Positions 34,020 to 43,648 are shown, counted from the first letter of the stretch. The stretch is DNA of 64,000 nt from an uncultured Roseobacter sp. (GCF_947488185.1 NZ_CANKYM010000002.1:372001-436000); one strand, 5' to 3'. Notes: a model not told the origin generated them from the letters alone. Made by a program: numbers and translations.

Positions 34020-34687
34020 GCCGCCCGCACGACATGGGCGGGCGCTACGGTGACGGGCCGGTGGTCCCCGAAGAGGAGGGTACCGTATTCCATGCCGACT
34101 GGCACAAGCGCGCTCTGGCCATCACCTTGGCGTCTGCCGCACATGGGGCGTGGAACATCGACGTGTCACGACATGCGCGTGAACGACTGGCGCCGATGGA
34201 TTACACGCGGTTTTCCTACTACGAAAAGTGGATGGCGGGCCTGGCGGATCTGCTGGTTGAGGCCAAGCTGGTGAGCCGTGAGGAACTGGCCGGCCAAGCG
34301 CCCGCGCCAAGCCCCAGCGCCGATAAAACGCTCAAGGCTGCTGCCGTTCCGGCCGTTTTGGCCGCCGGTGGTCCTGCCGACCGCCCCAGCGATGTTGCGC
34401 CAGAGTTTCAACCCGGAGATGCCGTGCGCACCCGCCGCCTTGCCGCCAATGCCCTGGTCGATGGTGGACACACGCGGTTGCCCCGCTATGCCGCAGGGGC
34501 CACGGGACACGTCGTGCGGTATCATGGCACGCACATCCTGCCGGACAGCTCCGCGCACCGGCTGGGAGATGCGGCGGAACCGCTTTACGCGGTGGCCTTC
34601 CCGGCGTCAGAGCTTTGGGCGCATCCCGAACATCCTCGTGACGAGGTTGTTCTCGATCTATGGCAAAGCTATCTGGCCCCGGCATGA
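34016..34687 (+). CDS. nthB: Nitrile hydratase beta subunit
   Basis: A 223-residue beta subunit. It begins with the family text [12 protein letters not shown] (residues 5-16), has the helical [20 protein letters not shown] segment, and the C-terminal beta barrel starting at [29 protein letters not shown], where Arg residues support the alpha-subunit metal claw. It overlaps nthA and the activator gene by four bases each (ATGA-type overlaps), so all three are translated as one unit. Alpha and beta as separate genes in alpha-beta order is common for cobalt enzymes outside Rhodococcus. Confidence 0.95.
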   Translation: MSRPHDMGGRYGDGPVVPEEEGTVFHADWHKRALAITLASAAHGAWNIDVSRHARERLAPMDYTRFSYYEKWMAGLADLLVEAKLVSREELAGQAPAPSPSADKTLKAAAVPAVLAAGGPADRPSDVAPEFQPGDAVRTRRLAANALVDGGHTRLPRYAAGATGHVVRYHGTHILPDSSAHRLGDAAEPLYAVAFPASELWAHPEHPRDEVVLDLWQSYLAPA

Positions 34688-35019
34688 CGGACGCGCCGGA
34701 CCCCGTTTTCACCGAACCCTGGCATGCGCAGGTCTTTGCCCTGACCGTGCATCTGAACGAAGCGGGTCATTTTGACTGGCCGGAATGGGCAAGCCATTTT
34801 GGCGCGACGTTGAAAAAGAATGGGCTGAGCAAGGAACTCGATGGCGGGGATGATTACTTCACAGCATGGCTGGAGACGCTGGAGCAGTTCTTGGCCAGCA
34901 AGGACTTGGCTGATCTCCGGGATGTTGCGGAGATAAAAAATGCCTGGGAACGGGCTTATCTCAGCACACCGCATGGCGCGCCGGTGACACTCGAACAGGA
35001 AATGTCCGAAAAGCGGTGA
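34684..35019 (+). CDS. Nitrile hydratase activator/accessory protein (P14K-like)
   Basis: A 111-residue protein of the nitrile hydratase accessory family (P14K/NhlE-type), related to the N-terminal part of the beta subunit: PWHAQVFALTVHLNEAGHFDWPEWASHFG, DYFTAWLETLEQFLASK. Such proteins act as self-subunit-swapping chaperones that deliver cobalt and promote cysteine oxidation. ATG 34684 overlaps the beta stop; an in-frame ATG at 34660 also exists. Its presence supports a functional cobalt enzyme. Followed after 17 bases by a convergent small gene. Confidence 0.88.
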   Translation: MTDAPDPVFTEPWHAQVFALTVHLNEAGHFDWPEWASHFGATLKKNGLSKELDGGDDYFTAWLETLEQFLASKDLADLRDVAEIKNAWERAYLSTPHGAPVTLEQEMSEKR

Positions 35020-35035
35020 GATGCTGGACTTGGTG

Positions 35036-35254
35036 TCAGGTTTTGGGCCGCGAGGTCAGCCCTGCCTTGTTGAGAAACCGCCGCCACGCGCCTCTTTGGG
35101 GCAATCGCGGCAGGTGGAGTTTTGGCTTGCCTGCGAGGCGATCAAATTCATGCATGTCAATGACCCGTTCCGCGCACCCGCAGCCTTCGCCGAGGCCGAC
35201 TTTGGCATAGTAAAACTTCTGAAAATCTTCGGGTTTGTCAGGTGTGCGGGGCAT
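35036..35254 (-). CDS. Small basic hypothetical protein
   Basis: A 72-residue protein starting at the ATG 35254 after GGAGAT; the frame is open to 35335 but the shorter start has the better ribosome site. It is basic, with a CGC motif around residue 25 (GLGEGCGCAERVI) and a Pro/Arg-rich end. No family is recognised. It lies convergent to the nitrile hydratase operon and is cotranscribed, if at all, with the DUF6524 gene 87 bases upstream. The tight fit between genes supports it, but a chance frame is not excluded. Confidence 0.5.
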   Translation of the reverse strand: MPRTPDKPEDFQKFYYAKVGLGEGCGCAERVIDMHEFDRLAGKPKLHLPRLPQRGAWRRFLNKAGLTSRPKT

Positions 35255-35341
35255 CGGCTGATCTCCTTTGCCGATCAGTTTAGCGCTGAGACCTAACATG
35301 CGCCAATCACATTGGCGCCTTTGTCGGCGGAGCACGCCGCC

Positions 35342-35737
35342 CTAGTCATCAATGTCATCTACATCCGACTGTCCAGACAGCGCGCGGCGCACGTGGCTCC
35401 AGCTGAGCCCGATGCCCAGCACCAGCGAGAGCGCCCCAAGTCCCAACCAGACGTTCAGGCTGGAGTTGTCGAGCCGCAGGATACCCAGATCGTAAAGTAC
35501 CCAAACCAAGGCGCTCACCACGGCAAGCACGAGGATCATGCCTGCCGCCCCGATGGAACGAAGCGTGGCGCGCAGGTAGATGATGTAGCCGATCGCCAGT
35601 AAGAGCGCGAGCAGCACCGCGATCGACAGGTTCATATGGCCATAGTCGCGGACCCAATTGATGTAGTTGTATTGCGTCGGGTTAAAGGTCAGCGCCAATA
35701 GCGCGAAGGCAAAAAACCATCGGGTGAAAAATCCCAT
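35342..35737 (-). CDS. DUF6524-family small membrane protein
   Basis: A 131-residue inner-membrane protein with four hydrophobic segments (about 4-18, 37-55, 62-82 and 95-113) and the family start [21 protein letters not shown]. The YINWVRDYG segment lies between helices one and two, and the C-terminus ends in an acidic DDIDD tail in the cytoplasm. The family is widespread in alphaproteobacteria and uncharacterised. It is divergent from purA with a 177-base control region. No partner genes suggest a function. Confidence 0.8.
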   Translation of the reverse strand: MGFFTRWFFAFALLALTFNPTQYNYINWVRDYGHMNLSIAVLLALLLAIGYIIYLRATLRSIGAAGMILVLAVVSALVWVLYDLGILRLDNSSLNVWLGLGALSLVLGIGLSWSHVRRALSGQSDVDDIDD

Positions 35738-35914
35738 CGTCGCCTGGTCCTCGGTCTTGTTGTCTTTGGCCCAGAACTATCCCTGCCCACGGCGCAAAGT
35801 CCATGGTCAATGCAGGCGTTCGGCGGCCCACGAGGGCGCCTCTTTTGCCCTTTCGCCCCTTGGGCTCTGCCGCTATACCGGCGCGGGTTTGAAACACACC
35901 AAAGGGGACCAGCC

Positions 35915-37210
35915 ATGGCAAATGTCGTTGTTGTCGGCGCGCAATGGGGCGATGAGGGAAAAGGCAAGATCGTGGACTGGCTTTCCGAACGGGCGGATGT
36001 GATCGCGCGTTTCCAGGGCGGTCACAACGCGGGCCACACGCTGGTGATCGACGGCAAGGTCTACAAGTTGAATGCGTTGCCGTCCGGTGTGGTGCGCGGT
36101 GGCAAACTGTCCGTTATTGGCAATGGTGTGGTGCTGGACCCTTGGCATCTGTTGAAAGAGATCGAAACGATCCAAGGGCAAGGTGTTGAAATCACGCCCG
36201 AAACCCTGATGATTGCGGAGAATACGCCGCTGATCCTGCCCATCCATGGTGAGCTCGACCGCGCCCGCGAGGAGGCGGCAAGCAAAGGTACCAAGATCGG
36301 CACCACCGGGCGCGGCATCGGCCCGGCCTATGAGGACAAGGTGGGGCGGCGGTCCGTGCGTGTGGCGGATCTTGCGGATCCTGCGACGCTGGAGGCGCGT
36401 GTGGACCGGGCGTTGCAACACCATGACCCGTTGCGCCGCGGCCTGGGCATCGAGCCCGTGGACCGCGACGCGCTGCTGGCGCAGCTGCGCGAGATCGCAC
36501 CCGAGATCCTGCAATATGCGGCACCAGTGTGGAAGGTGCTGAACGACAAACGCAAAGCGGGCAAACGCATCCTTTTTGAAGGGGCGCAAGGCGCCTTGCT
36601 TGATATCGATTTCGGCACCTACCCTTTTGTGACATCCTCCAATGTGATCGCGGGGCAGGCGGCGACCGGCGTCGGGATCGGCCCTGGGTCGATCAACTAC
36701 GTGCTTGGTATCGTGAAAGCCTATACAACGCGGGTCGGCGAGGGTCCTTTCCCGACGGAACTGGACGATGACGATGGTCAGCGGTTGGGTGAGCGCGGGC
36801 GCGAGTTCGGCACCGTCACGGGGCGCAAGCGGCGCTGTGGCTGGTTTGACGCGGTGCTGGTGCGTCAAACCTGTGCCACCTCCGGCGTGAACGGGATCGC
36901 GTTCACCAAGCTGGACGTGCTGGACGGGTTCGAGACGTTGAAGATATGCGTTGGATATGACCTGGACGGCGTGCGCATGGACTACCTGCCCACCGCGGCG
37001 GATCATCAGGCGCGCTGCACCCCGATTTACGAAGAAATGCCCGGTTGGTCGGAGTCCACGGAAGGCGCGCGCAGCTGGGCGGAGCTACCCGCAAACGCGA
37101 TCAAATATGTGCGGCGGGTTGAGGAGTTGATCAACTGCCCGGTCGCGCTACTTTCTACGTCACCGGAACGCGAAGATACCATCCTCGTCACGGACCCTTT
37201 TGCCGATTGA
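35915..37210 (+). CDS. purA: Adenylosuccinate synthase
   Basis: A 431-residue adenylosuccinate synthetase, joining IMP and aspartate with GTP on the way to AMP. Family marks: [20 protein letters not shown] at residue 4 (P-loop and catalytic Asp), GGHNAGHTL with the catalytic His, [38 protein letters not shown] and the GTP-binding [11 protein letters not shown] 35915 gives the normal length; the open frame to 35810 is upstream noise. The DUF2842 gene follows after seven bases, in one operon. Confidence 0.98.
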   Translation: MANVVVVGAQWGDEGKGKIVDWLSERADVIARFQGGHNAGHTLVIDGKVYKLNALPSGVVRGGKLSVIGNGVVLDPWHLLKEIETIQGQGVEITPETLMIAENTPLILPIHGELDRAREEAASKGTKIGTTGRGIGPAYEDKVGRRSVRVADLADPATLEARVDRALQHHDPLRRGLGIEPVDRDALLAQLREIAPEILQYAAPVWKVLNDKRKAGKRILFEGAQGALLDIDFGTYPFVTSSNVIAGQAATGVGIGPGSINYVLGIVKAYTTRVGEGPFPTELDDDDGQRLGERGREFGTVTGRKRRCGWFDAVLVRQTCATSGVNGIAFTKLDVLDGFETLKICVGYDLDGVRMDYLPTAADHQARCTPIYEEMPGWSESTEGARSWAELPANAIKYVRRVEELINCPVALLSTSPEREDTILVTDPFAD

Positions 37211-37217
37211 GACAAGC

Positions 37218-37442
37218 ATGCCCATCAGCCACAAAGCCCGTCGCCGCCTGTCCCTGCTGATCCTGCTGGTGGGGCTGCCGCTCTACATCGTCGTGGCTAT
37301 TTCGGTGATCAATTCCATGGATCGCCCGTCGATCCTGGTGGAACTACTGGTCTATGTCGTGCTGGGTGTCGTCTGGGCGTTGCCGTTCAAGTTCATTTTC
37401 AAGGGCATCGGCCAAGCCGATCCGGACAAGCCAGACAGCTAA
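37218..37442 (+). CDS. DUF2842 small membrane protein
   Basis: A 74-residue protein with two transmembrane helices (about 11-30 and 41-60), the DUF2842 pattern: HKARRRLSLLILLVGLPLYI, then PSILVELLVYVVLGVVWALPFKFIFKGIG. The family is restricted to alphaproteobacteria and has no known function. ATG 37218 is chosen with GAGACAAG upstream; TTG 37200 would overlap the purA stop. A hairpin terminator lies 23 bases after its stop. Confidence 0.88.
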   Translation: MPISHKARRRLSLLILLVGLPLYIVVAISVINSMDRPSILVELLVYVVLGVVWALPFKFIFKGIGQADPDKPDS

Positions 37443-37464
37443 GTTGTATGTGAATCCGAGATGC

Positions 37465-37495
37465 AAAAAGGCAAGCCAAAATGGCCTGCCTTTTG
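37465..37495. terminator. Bidirectional terminator between the purA operon and the acidic-protein gene
   Basis: AAAAGGCAAGCC (37466-37477) pairs with GGCCTGCCTTTT (37483-37494) with one mismatch (a G-T pair on the minus strand) over a five-base loop. T runs lie on both sides, so it can serve both convergent genes. Confidence 0.75.
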
Positions 37496-37511
37496 TGTCG
37501 TTTTCATAAGT

Positions 37512-39704
37512 TTAACCTGCGGCGCGCTCATCCGGTTTGAACCCGATGGCATCGGAGGCCGCAAAGCGCCCGCCCTTGATTTTTTCGATCTTGCCTGCAC
37601 GCAAGAGTTGACCGAAAGAGCGTAGCCCGTCTTCACGGCTGAACTCACCGCAATCTGCCTGACGCACGCGAGTCATCAGCTGCGGGCGCGAGAACTGATC
37701 GTGACCTTCCACATAGGAGAGGTAGGCAGCAGCAGCTTCCAGCACTTCGGGCAGCTTGGTTGCGCCCATCTGTTCAGCGAACTCGGCAAAACCTGTGTCT
37801 TCGGCAAACTCCATATCGTCTTCCAGCGTCGCAGCGACGCGACGAGGGGTTACGGGATCCGCACCGGTGAGGTTTTCATCTATCCGCTGCTCGGCCACCA
37901 GTTTCAGTGGCGTCGGGCGTGGCTCGGCCGGGCGCTCTGTCCGATTGCCGGAAGCAACTGGGCGACGCGGCTTAACGACCTGCGCCAGATCGCTCCGGTA
38001 CGCTTTGGTATTTTCTTCCTCTGTTTCTTCCTTGGTCATTGTTTTATCAGCAAAACGTGCGGCAACCGCTGCGCGAAGATGGGCAAACGCGCTGCGACGC
38101 GTTGCGCCTTCCGGCTCTTCCATCTGCTGATCGGCCTCGGCCATCAGGCGGGAAACGTCCTCTGCTGTACCGGAATCGATGGCGGGCAGGGTGTCACGCG
38201 CTGCCGGTTTGTCTTCCTGCGGCTGGTCAGTTTCGGCTGTCACGGCATCAAGCTCGCGCTGCAAGTCAGCCTCTTCCTCGTCGGAAAGTGTTGCCGCGTC
38301 CGCGCCGTCAAATTCTTCCAGATCACCGGCCTCAAGGGCAGCTTCCAGATCGGCACGGTCCACTTTGAGCACGCGGCCTTTCACCTCGGTAGCTTCCTGC
38401 CGTTCGCCCTGCGCGTCTTCCACAGTCTCAGCGGAATCTCCAAAGAGGTTTTCCGCTGCGTCTTGCGCCGTAACTTCCTCATCATCGGTGCCCAACAGGC
38501 TGTCTTCGCCGTCGTCATGATCCGCCTCGAGACGGCTCAACACGGCAGAAAGATCATCTTCTTCCTCCGGCGCGTCTTCGGTTTCCGACGCAATCTGATC
38601 GTCAACCTCGAATGCTTCCTCGATATCCTGCGCCGCTTCGTTCAATGCCGCGTTGACCTCTTCGGTCGTATCTTCAGCAGCGTGCTCTTCCGGCGATTGA
38701 ACAGCCTCGTCGAAAGGCATGTCGAGGATATCGACAGGTTCATCTGAAGGAGATGTCTCTTCCTCGTCATACGCCTCGTCGTCCTGCTGGGACACGACTT
38801 CGCGAATGCGTTGCAGTTTAGCGGCGATAGTTTCGGCAGCCGCTTCGGAGGCGGTGTCCGGGGCTTCAAAAGAGGTCACCGGTTCGAAGGCGGTAAACTC
38901 CGATGGAACCTCCATCTCTGCCTCGATCTCCGGATCGATGTCCGAAGGTGCCGGGCTGTCAGCAAAAAATGCCTCCGCGTTCAGAGCGACATCCTGCTCC
39001 AGCACTTCTTCATCGAAGGCTTGCTGTGCGCTGGTGTCTTCCGCAACGAAATCCATCTCAGGTGATTTTTCTTGACGTTCAACAGCCTCAATGGGCTCCG
39101 CGACAGGCTCAACTTCAGGGTCTGTGATCTCCGCAGTCCCTAGGTCAGACGTTGTCTCGATGTCTGCCGGGGTTGCGTCGCTCTCTTCCACCAGTGCGTT
39201 TTCAAGACTATTTTCGCCCTCAGCCGCAGATTCTTCATCAGCATCAGCATCAGCATCAGCCTCAAAGACCTCAGTTGCCTCTTCTACAGGCTCAGCAACG
39301 GCTTCTGGTTCATCAGCCTCGGTCTCTGCTTCAGATGCTGTCTCCTGGGCCGTTTCCGGTGCCACTTCTTGAGGCTCCGCGAGGTCCGCAGCAGCGACGG
39401 CAGCCGCAGCTGCGGGAGCCTCGGCCTTTGCGGTCGGCTGCACCTCATCATCATGCGCTTTCAGCAGAATACGCCCGTCGTTTTCACGCGCTTCCACGCG
39501 CCGCGCCACTTCACGTTCCGCAATCCGAGCGAGCATCTCGGCATCCGGCTGTGGGGGCTCTGCGCCAAAATACCGGTCATCAGACGCAAGGTCGCGGAAA
39601 TACTCGGCAATGGCTTTCATCGTGTCGAAGGAGTCGTCGAACCCTTCCAGCGTGCAGGAAAACGTCCCATAAGAGACTGTCAAAATCTTGTTGTTATTCA
39701 TCAT
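37512..39704 (-). CDS. Large acidic low-complexity protein, function unknown
   Basis: A 730-residue protein in three parts. The N-terminus (about 1-85) is folded-looking: ILTVSYGTFSCTLEGFDDSFDTMKAIAEYFRDL. The centre (about 90-600) is a Glu/Asp/Ala/Thr-rich low-complexity region, probably disordered, including a short ADADADAD run. The C-terminus (about 650-730) is folded again, with YLSYVEGHDQFSRPQLMTRV and FSREDGLRSFGQLLRAGKIEKI, like a small helical binding domain. No signal peptide or membrane helix. Similar Rhodobacterales proteins are sometimes labelled CheA by mistake; I see no kinase domain. Monocistronic, divergent from the thiamine pyrophosphokinase gene. Confidence 0.85.
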   Translation of the reverse strand: MMNNNKILTVSYGTFSCTLEGFDDSFDTMKAIAEYFRDLASDDRYFGAEPPQPDAEMLARIAEREVARRVEARENDGRILLKAHDDEVQPTAKAEAPAAAAAVAAADLAEPQEVAPETAQETASEAETEADEPEAVAEPVEEATEVFEADADADADEESAAEGENSLENALVEESDATPADIETTSDLGTAEITDPEVEPVAEPIEAVERQEKSPEMDFVAEDTSAQQAFDEEVLEQDVALNAEAFFADSPAPSDIDPEIEAEMEVPSEFTAFEPVTSFEAPDTASEAAAETIAAKLQRIREVVSQQDDEAYDEEETSPSDEPVDILDMPFDEAVQSPEEHAAEDTTEEVNAALNEAAQDIEEAFEVDDQIASETEDAPEEEDDLSAVLSRLEADHDDGEDSLLGTDDEEVTAQDAAENLFGDSAETVEDAQGERQEATEVKGRVLKVDRADLEAALEAGDLEEFDGADAATLSDEEEADLQRELDAVTAETDQPQEDKPAARDTLPAIDSGTAEDVSRLMAEADQQMEEPEGATRRSAFAHLRAAVAARFADKTMTKEETEEENTKAYRSDLAQVVKPRRPVASGNRTERPAEPRPTPLKLVAEQRIDENLTGADPVTPRRVAATLEDDMEFAEDTGFAEFAEQMGATKLPEVLEAAAAYLSYVEGHDQFSRPQLMTRVRQADCGEFSREDGLRSFGQLLRAGKIEKIKGGRFAASDAIGFKPDERAAG

Positions 39705-39842
39705 CGGATGCTCGTCCTCTGCGTGATTTCAACAAACTGTTTACCATATGGGGAAAGTCCAAACCGGCGCGAATCTGTGCTCATTACCGTATCATTTCGT
39801 GGCGAGATTGTGTTCTGTTTCCAAAAAGGACATTAAACTTCA

Positions 39843-40562
39843 GTGAATAATAAAATTGTAGACAAATTGCATCCAGTCACGCTGGTCGGTGGCGGCGCGG
39901 TCGGAGAGGGCGATTTGCAAGCGGCGTTGGCGTTGGCACCGACCTGTGTGGCTGCCGATAGCGGAGCGGATACAGCGCTGGCCGCTGGCGTCGAACTGAC
40001 CGCGGTCATTGGAGATATGGATTCCATATCAGCGGCGGCGCAATCCCGGCTTCCTGTTGATATTCAGCATAAAATCCCGGAACAGATGAGCACGGATTTT
40101 GATAAGGCGCTGCGCAATATCTCTGCGCCGCTGGTGATTGCCGTCGGATTTTCCGGATTGCGCATCGATCACCAATTGGCTGCGTTGCACACGCTGCTGA
40201 TGCGGCCCGATGTGCCTTGCCTGATGCTCGGCGCGGAGGACATCATCTTTGTCTGCCCACGCCGGTTTGATCTGCCAATGGCTGCGGGAACGCGGGTCTC
40301 ATTGTTTCCAATGGGGCCTGTAATGGGGCGATCCACCGGGTTGGAATGGCCCATTGACGGATTGAGCTTCGCGCCGGACGGGATGTCCGGCACGTCCAAC
40401 CGGGCAACGGGTGATTTGCATCTGGAAATGGATCAACCGGCGATGCTGTGCATTCTGCCGCGTCGATTTATGGCAGCGGTTGCGGAGAGTTTGGCGGCGC
40501 AGCCGGCGTCCGCGCGGTGGCCCGCTCGCGCAGGACTACATAGAGACCCGCTGCAATCGTGA
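39843..40562 (+). CDS. Thiamine pyrophosphokinase
   Basis: A 239-residue thiamine diphosphokinase, making thiamine pyrophosphate from thiamine and ATP. Marks: CVAADSGADTALAAG near residue 36, VIGDMDSI near 58 for metal-ATP binding, STDFDKALR near 82 and GLRIDHQLAALHTLL near 102. The start is GTG at 39843 (an ATG is absent). Its last 95 bases overlap the convergent EamA transporter gene, both frames being open there, so the last 30 residues, which leave the family pattern, may be an extension. Divergent from the acidic-protein gene. Confidence 0.9.
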   Translation: MNNKIVDKLHPVTLVGGGAVGEGDLQAALALAPTCVAADSGADTALAAGVELTAVIGDMDSISAAAQSRLPVDIQHKIPEQMSTDFDKALRNISAPLVIAVGFSGLRIDHQLAALHTLLMRPDVPCLMLGAEDIIFVCPRRFDLPMAAGTRVSLFPMGPVMGRSTGLEWPIDGLSFAPDGMSGTSNRATGDLHLEMDQPAMLCILPRRFMAAVAESLAAQPASARWPARAGLHRDPLQS

Positions 40563-41397
40563 TCAGGATGCCCACCGCTGCAAGGTTGTTGGGCAGATCG
40601 CCAAAAACGATAAAGCCGATGATCGTGGCGAAGGGGATTTCAAGATATTGCATGGGTGCCAGTGTGGCCGAGGGCGCATAGCGCAGTGACCAGGTCATCA
40701 ACAAATGTGCGATCGTTCCCAGCAATCCGATGCTGAGCAGCAGGGTCCAGTTGTACGTGTCGATAGAAATGAATTGCAGATTCCAGATGTCACTGCCCTG
40801 AAACATCAGCAGGACAGGCACCATGACAGCCACTGCCATAACGCCGCTGACCGACTGCAGGCCGATGGGGTCGGTTTCGCGGGCGATCTGTCGCGTCAGT
40901 AGCATGAAGAACGCAAAGTTGATCGCAACAACTACCGGCAGGAGTGCAGGCCAGCCGACTTCATTGAAGCTGGGCTGCACAACCAGCAAGGTCCCGAGGA
41001 AGCCGACAAGGCAGGCGATCAGGCGACGCGAGCCTACTTCTTCCTTCAGGAAGTACTTGCCGAGGATCAACATGATGAACGGCATCACGAAAGCGATGGC
41101 GACGGCGTCGGCCAAGGGCAGATACTTGAGGGCCGTGACCATCGCGCCAATCCCAAAGATATGCAGGAGTGTGCGCACGAAGGTGAGGGTGAGAATACGT
41201 CCCCGCATGCGCCACTTGCGTCCGGTGATCAGTACAAGCGGAATGAGCAAAAGGGCCTGAACCGCGAACCGCACGAGAACGAGCTGACCGACGGGCACGG
41301 TCTCTCCGAGAATCTTCGCAATGGCATCGCCCACCGGTGCCAGGATGCAAAATCCTAACATGAGCATGATACCAAGAAGGGGGCGGTCAGGATTCAT
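40468..41397 (-). CDS. EamA/DMT-family transporter
   Basis: A 309-residue inner-membrane protein with ten predicted helices in two EamA repeats (about 6-140 and 155-290). The first repeat has AVQALLLIPLVLITGR and the second PSATLAPMQYLEIPFATIIGFIVFGDLP, a family signature. DMT transporters export amino acids, nucleotides or other metabolites; the substrate cannot be told here. The C-terminus after residue 295 is Pro/Ala-rich and its coding bases overlap the thiamine pyrophosphokinase gene by 95 bases. Monocistronic. Confidence 0.9.
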   Translation of the reverse strand: MNPDRPLLGIMLMLGFCILAPVGDAIAKILGETVPVGQLVLVRFAVQALLLIPLVLITGRKWRMRGRILTLTFVRTLLHIFGIGAMVTALKYLPLADAVAIAFVMPFIMLILGKYFLKEEVGSRRLIACLVGFLGTLLVVQPSFNEVGWPALLPVVVAINFAFFMLLTRQIARETDPIGLQSVSGVMAVAVMVPVLLMFQGSDIWNLQFISIDTYNWTLLLSIGLLGTIAHLLMTWSLRYAPSATLAPMQYLEIPFATIIGFIVFGDLPNNLAAVGILITIAAGLYVVLRERATARTPAAPPNSPQPLP

Positions 41398-41458
41398 TGG
41401 ACGAACCTAGATGTGCCCCTCAATCAATGCAAGAAATGCTTGGGCGGGCGTTCAACTT

Positions 41459-42832
41459 TTAGCAGTTTGGCACGTTGACGGCCAAACCACCGAGCGATGT
41501 CTCCTTGTACTTCTCTGACATGTCCGCACCGGTCTGGCGCATTGTCTCGATGCAGGCGTCCAGTGGCACCAGGTGGGTGCCGTCCCCCCGCAACGCCAGC
41601 GAGGCGGCGGAAACGGCCTTGATCGCGCCGAGCCCGTTACGCTCAATGCAGGGCACCTGCACAAGGCCTTTGACCGGGTCGCAGGTCATGCCGAGGTGAT
41701 GTTCAAGCGCAATCTCGGCAGCATTCTCCACCTGCTGCGGTGTGCCCCCCATCACCGCGCACAAACCGGCAGCAGCCATTGCGGCAGCAGAGCCGACCTC
41801 GGCCTGACAGCCTGCTTCTGCACCGGAAATGGACGCATTGTATTTCACCAACCCGCCAATGGCGGCGGCGGTCAGCAGGAAATCCTCGACATGGGCCTCG
41901 GACGCGCCGGGCACGTGGTCCAGATAGTATCGCAGGGTCGCGGGCAGCACACCTGCGGCGCCATTTGTCGGGGCCGTGACGACCCGCCCACCGGCAGCGT
42001 TCTCTTCGTTGACCGCCATGGCGTAGACGCTCATCCAGTCATTGATCGTGTGCGGCGGCGTGAGGTTCATGCCCCGCTCCTGCATCAGCTTGTCATGGAT
42101 GCCCTTGGCGCGTCGCTTGACGGACAGGCCACCGGGCAGGACGCCTTCGGAGGTCAGGCCACGGTCGATGCAATCGTTCATGACTTGCCAAAGCCGCCTG
42201 GTGCCGGTTTTAAGGTTCTCCACACCGCCCCGCGCAGATTCGTTAGATCGTTTCATTTCGGCAATTGAGCGGCCTGAAGCTGTGGACATCTCAAGCATTT
42301 GTGCTGCTGTTTTGAAAGGAAAAGGAACGGGCGCACCTTCATCGGTGTCCTTGCCCGCCGCCAGTTCCGCTTCGGTCATCACGAAACCACCACCGATGGA
42401 ATAGTAGGTTTCGCGCAGGGTCACATCGCCCTGCGCATCCGTGGCCATGAGTATCATGCCGTTGGCGTGACCCTCGAGAATGGTGTCGAAGTCGAAAATC
42501 AGATCGGTTGCCGGATCAAAGGACAGTGTGCCCAGCCCGTCCGGGTGAATCGTGCGCTTGGCCTTGATCTTCGCCAGCGCGAGATCCGCTTTCTCCCGGT
42601 CATAGGTATCCGGCACGAACCCGGCCAGTCCAAGGATCGTGGCGCGGTCCGTTGCGTGCCCCACGCCCGTGAAGGCGAGCGAGCCGTGCAAAGAGGCCCG
42701 CAGCCCGTGAAAGGCAAAGGGAGAGGCGCGCATCAGATCGAGAAAACGTGCAGCAGCCACCATCGGCCCCATCGTATGCGAGGACGACGGACCGATACCC
42801 ACTTTGAACATGTCGAAAACCGATAAGAACAT
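41459..42832 (-). CDS. sdaA: L-serine ammonia-lyase (iron-sulfur)
   Basis: A 457-residue single-chain L-serine dehydratase, deaminating serine to pyruvate. The beta-like domain begins [19 protein letters not shown]; the catalytic alpha domain holds the 4Fe-4S cysteines in [19 protein letters not shown] and VPCIERNG, the usual three, plus [12 protein letters not shown]. Length matches the fused type. The ATG at 42832 directly follows the stop of the glutathione transferase gene, so the two are cotranscribed. There is no serine transporter in the neighbourhood. Confidence 0.96.
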   Translation of the reverse strand: MFLSVFDMFKVGIGPSSSHTMGPMVAAARFLDLMRASPFAFHGLRASLHGSLAFTGVGHATDRATILGLAGFVPDTYDREKADLALAKIKAKRTIHPDGLGTLSFDPATDLIFDFDTILEGHANGMILMATDAQGDVTLRETYYSIGGGFVMTEAELAAGKDTDEGAPVPFPFKTAAQMLEMSTASGRSIAEMKRSNESARGGVENLKTGTRRLWQVMNDCIDRGLTSEGVLPGGLSVKRRAKGIHDKLMQERGMNLTPPHTINDWMSVYAMAVNEENAAGGRVVTAPTNGAAGVLPATLRYYLDHVPGASEAHVEDFLLTAAAIGGLVKYNASISGAEAGCQAEVGSAAAMAAAGLCAVMGGTPQQVENAAEIALEHHLGMTCDPVKGLVQVPCIERNGLGAIKAVSAASLALRGDGTHLVPLDACIETMRQTGADMSEKYKETSLGGLAVNVPNC

Positions 42833-43525
42833 CTAAAGGGCGCTTCCTTCCGGAGGGTGTGGCGCCTGTGGCGCGGTAAAGGGTGTCGGGCCGAGACCTT
42901 CTGCGGCTTGAGCTGCTTGCACACTTGCGCGCAGCTCCAGCGTCGTTGTCATCCGGTGTAGGGCAGGGAAGGCGGAAAGGTCAAACCAGTCGTGGTTGCT
43001 GTCCCGAGGATAAAGCTGCAGCCAGCGCAGCATGGGGGCGAGGTACAGATCGAGGATCGAGGGTGTTTCGCGCGCTGGCCAATGCGTGTCAAGCACTGCA
43101 AGATGGCGCAGGATATGGCTGCGCGTCCGATCCTGTAGACGGCGTTGGTCTTGGAGATCCGAGCCTGCGTAAGCCGACGGATAGAAAAATACCCGCAGCG
43201 TGGCGTGCAGGGTATTGGAGAGGTAGAACAGCCATTTGAGCATGTCCGCGCGGCCTGTGGCGGTCGGTCCGGGGGCCAACCTGCCATGCTGATCCGCAAG
43301 CCAGAGCAGAATAGCGCCAGTTTCGAATATCGGACCCTGTGGTGTTTCCAGTACCGGGATCAACCCGCCGGGGTGGAGCGCCAGATGCTCTGGTGCGCGC
43401 TGCGCCTTGATGCTGCGGTCCACCAGATGCGTGCGATAGGGCACGTCCAGTTCTTCCAAAGCCAGACGGATGACAAGTGATGCGTTATCTGGCGCATAGT
43501 GCAGGGTGTAGGGTTCCGATGTCAT
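42833..43525 (-). CDS. Glutathione S-transferase family protein
   Basis: A 230-residue GST. The thioredoxin-like N-domain (1-80) has TLHYAPDNASLVIRLALEEL, the cis-Pro in GGLIPVLET (residues 53-61) and the ETGAILLWLAD segment. The helical C-domain follows from about 90. The likely catalytic residue is Ser or Asn in the first helix region (PDNASL), so the class is not clear. Cotranscribed with sdaA at a zero-base junction. The substrate is unknown; detoxification or stress roles are family inference. Confidence 0.9.
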   Translation of the reverse strand: MTSEPYTLHYAPDNASLVIRLALEELDVPYRTHLVDRSIKAQRAPEHLALHPGGLIPVLETPQGPIFETGAILLWLADQHGRLAPGPTATGRADMLKWLFYLSNTLHATLRVFFYPSAYAGSDLQDQRRLQDRTRSHILRHLAVLDTHWPARETPSILDLYLAPMLRWLQLYPRDSNHDWFDLSAFPALHRMTTTLELRASVQAAQAAEGLGPTPFTAPQAPHPPEGSAL

Positions 43526-43615
43526 ACGTCCAGCTAGTACAAAATACAGCGGTCAGAGCGGCAGAAAACGACCCATTTTTGAAATTTGAAGCATAAAGAG
43601 CGTGGTCCCGGTCAC

Positions 43616-43642
43616 GCCGCCGACCGATTGCCAGCCGGCGGC
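43616..43642 (-). terminator. Hairpin after the SDR gene
   Basis: GCCGCCG (43616-43622) and CGGCGGC (43636-43642) form a 7-bp stem with a 13-base loop, just past the SDR stop. No T run follows on the minus strand, so it is at best a Rho-independent-like structure or 3' stabiliser. Confidence 0.35.
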
Positions 43643-43648
43643 ATCGGG

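Noticed and set aside
37512..39704. Acidic protein as chemotaxis kinase CheA
   Set aside because: No histidine phosphotransfer, dimerisation, ATPase or CheW-like domain can be seen.
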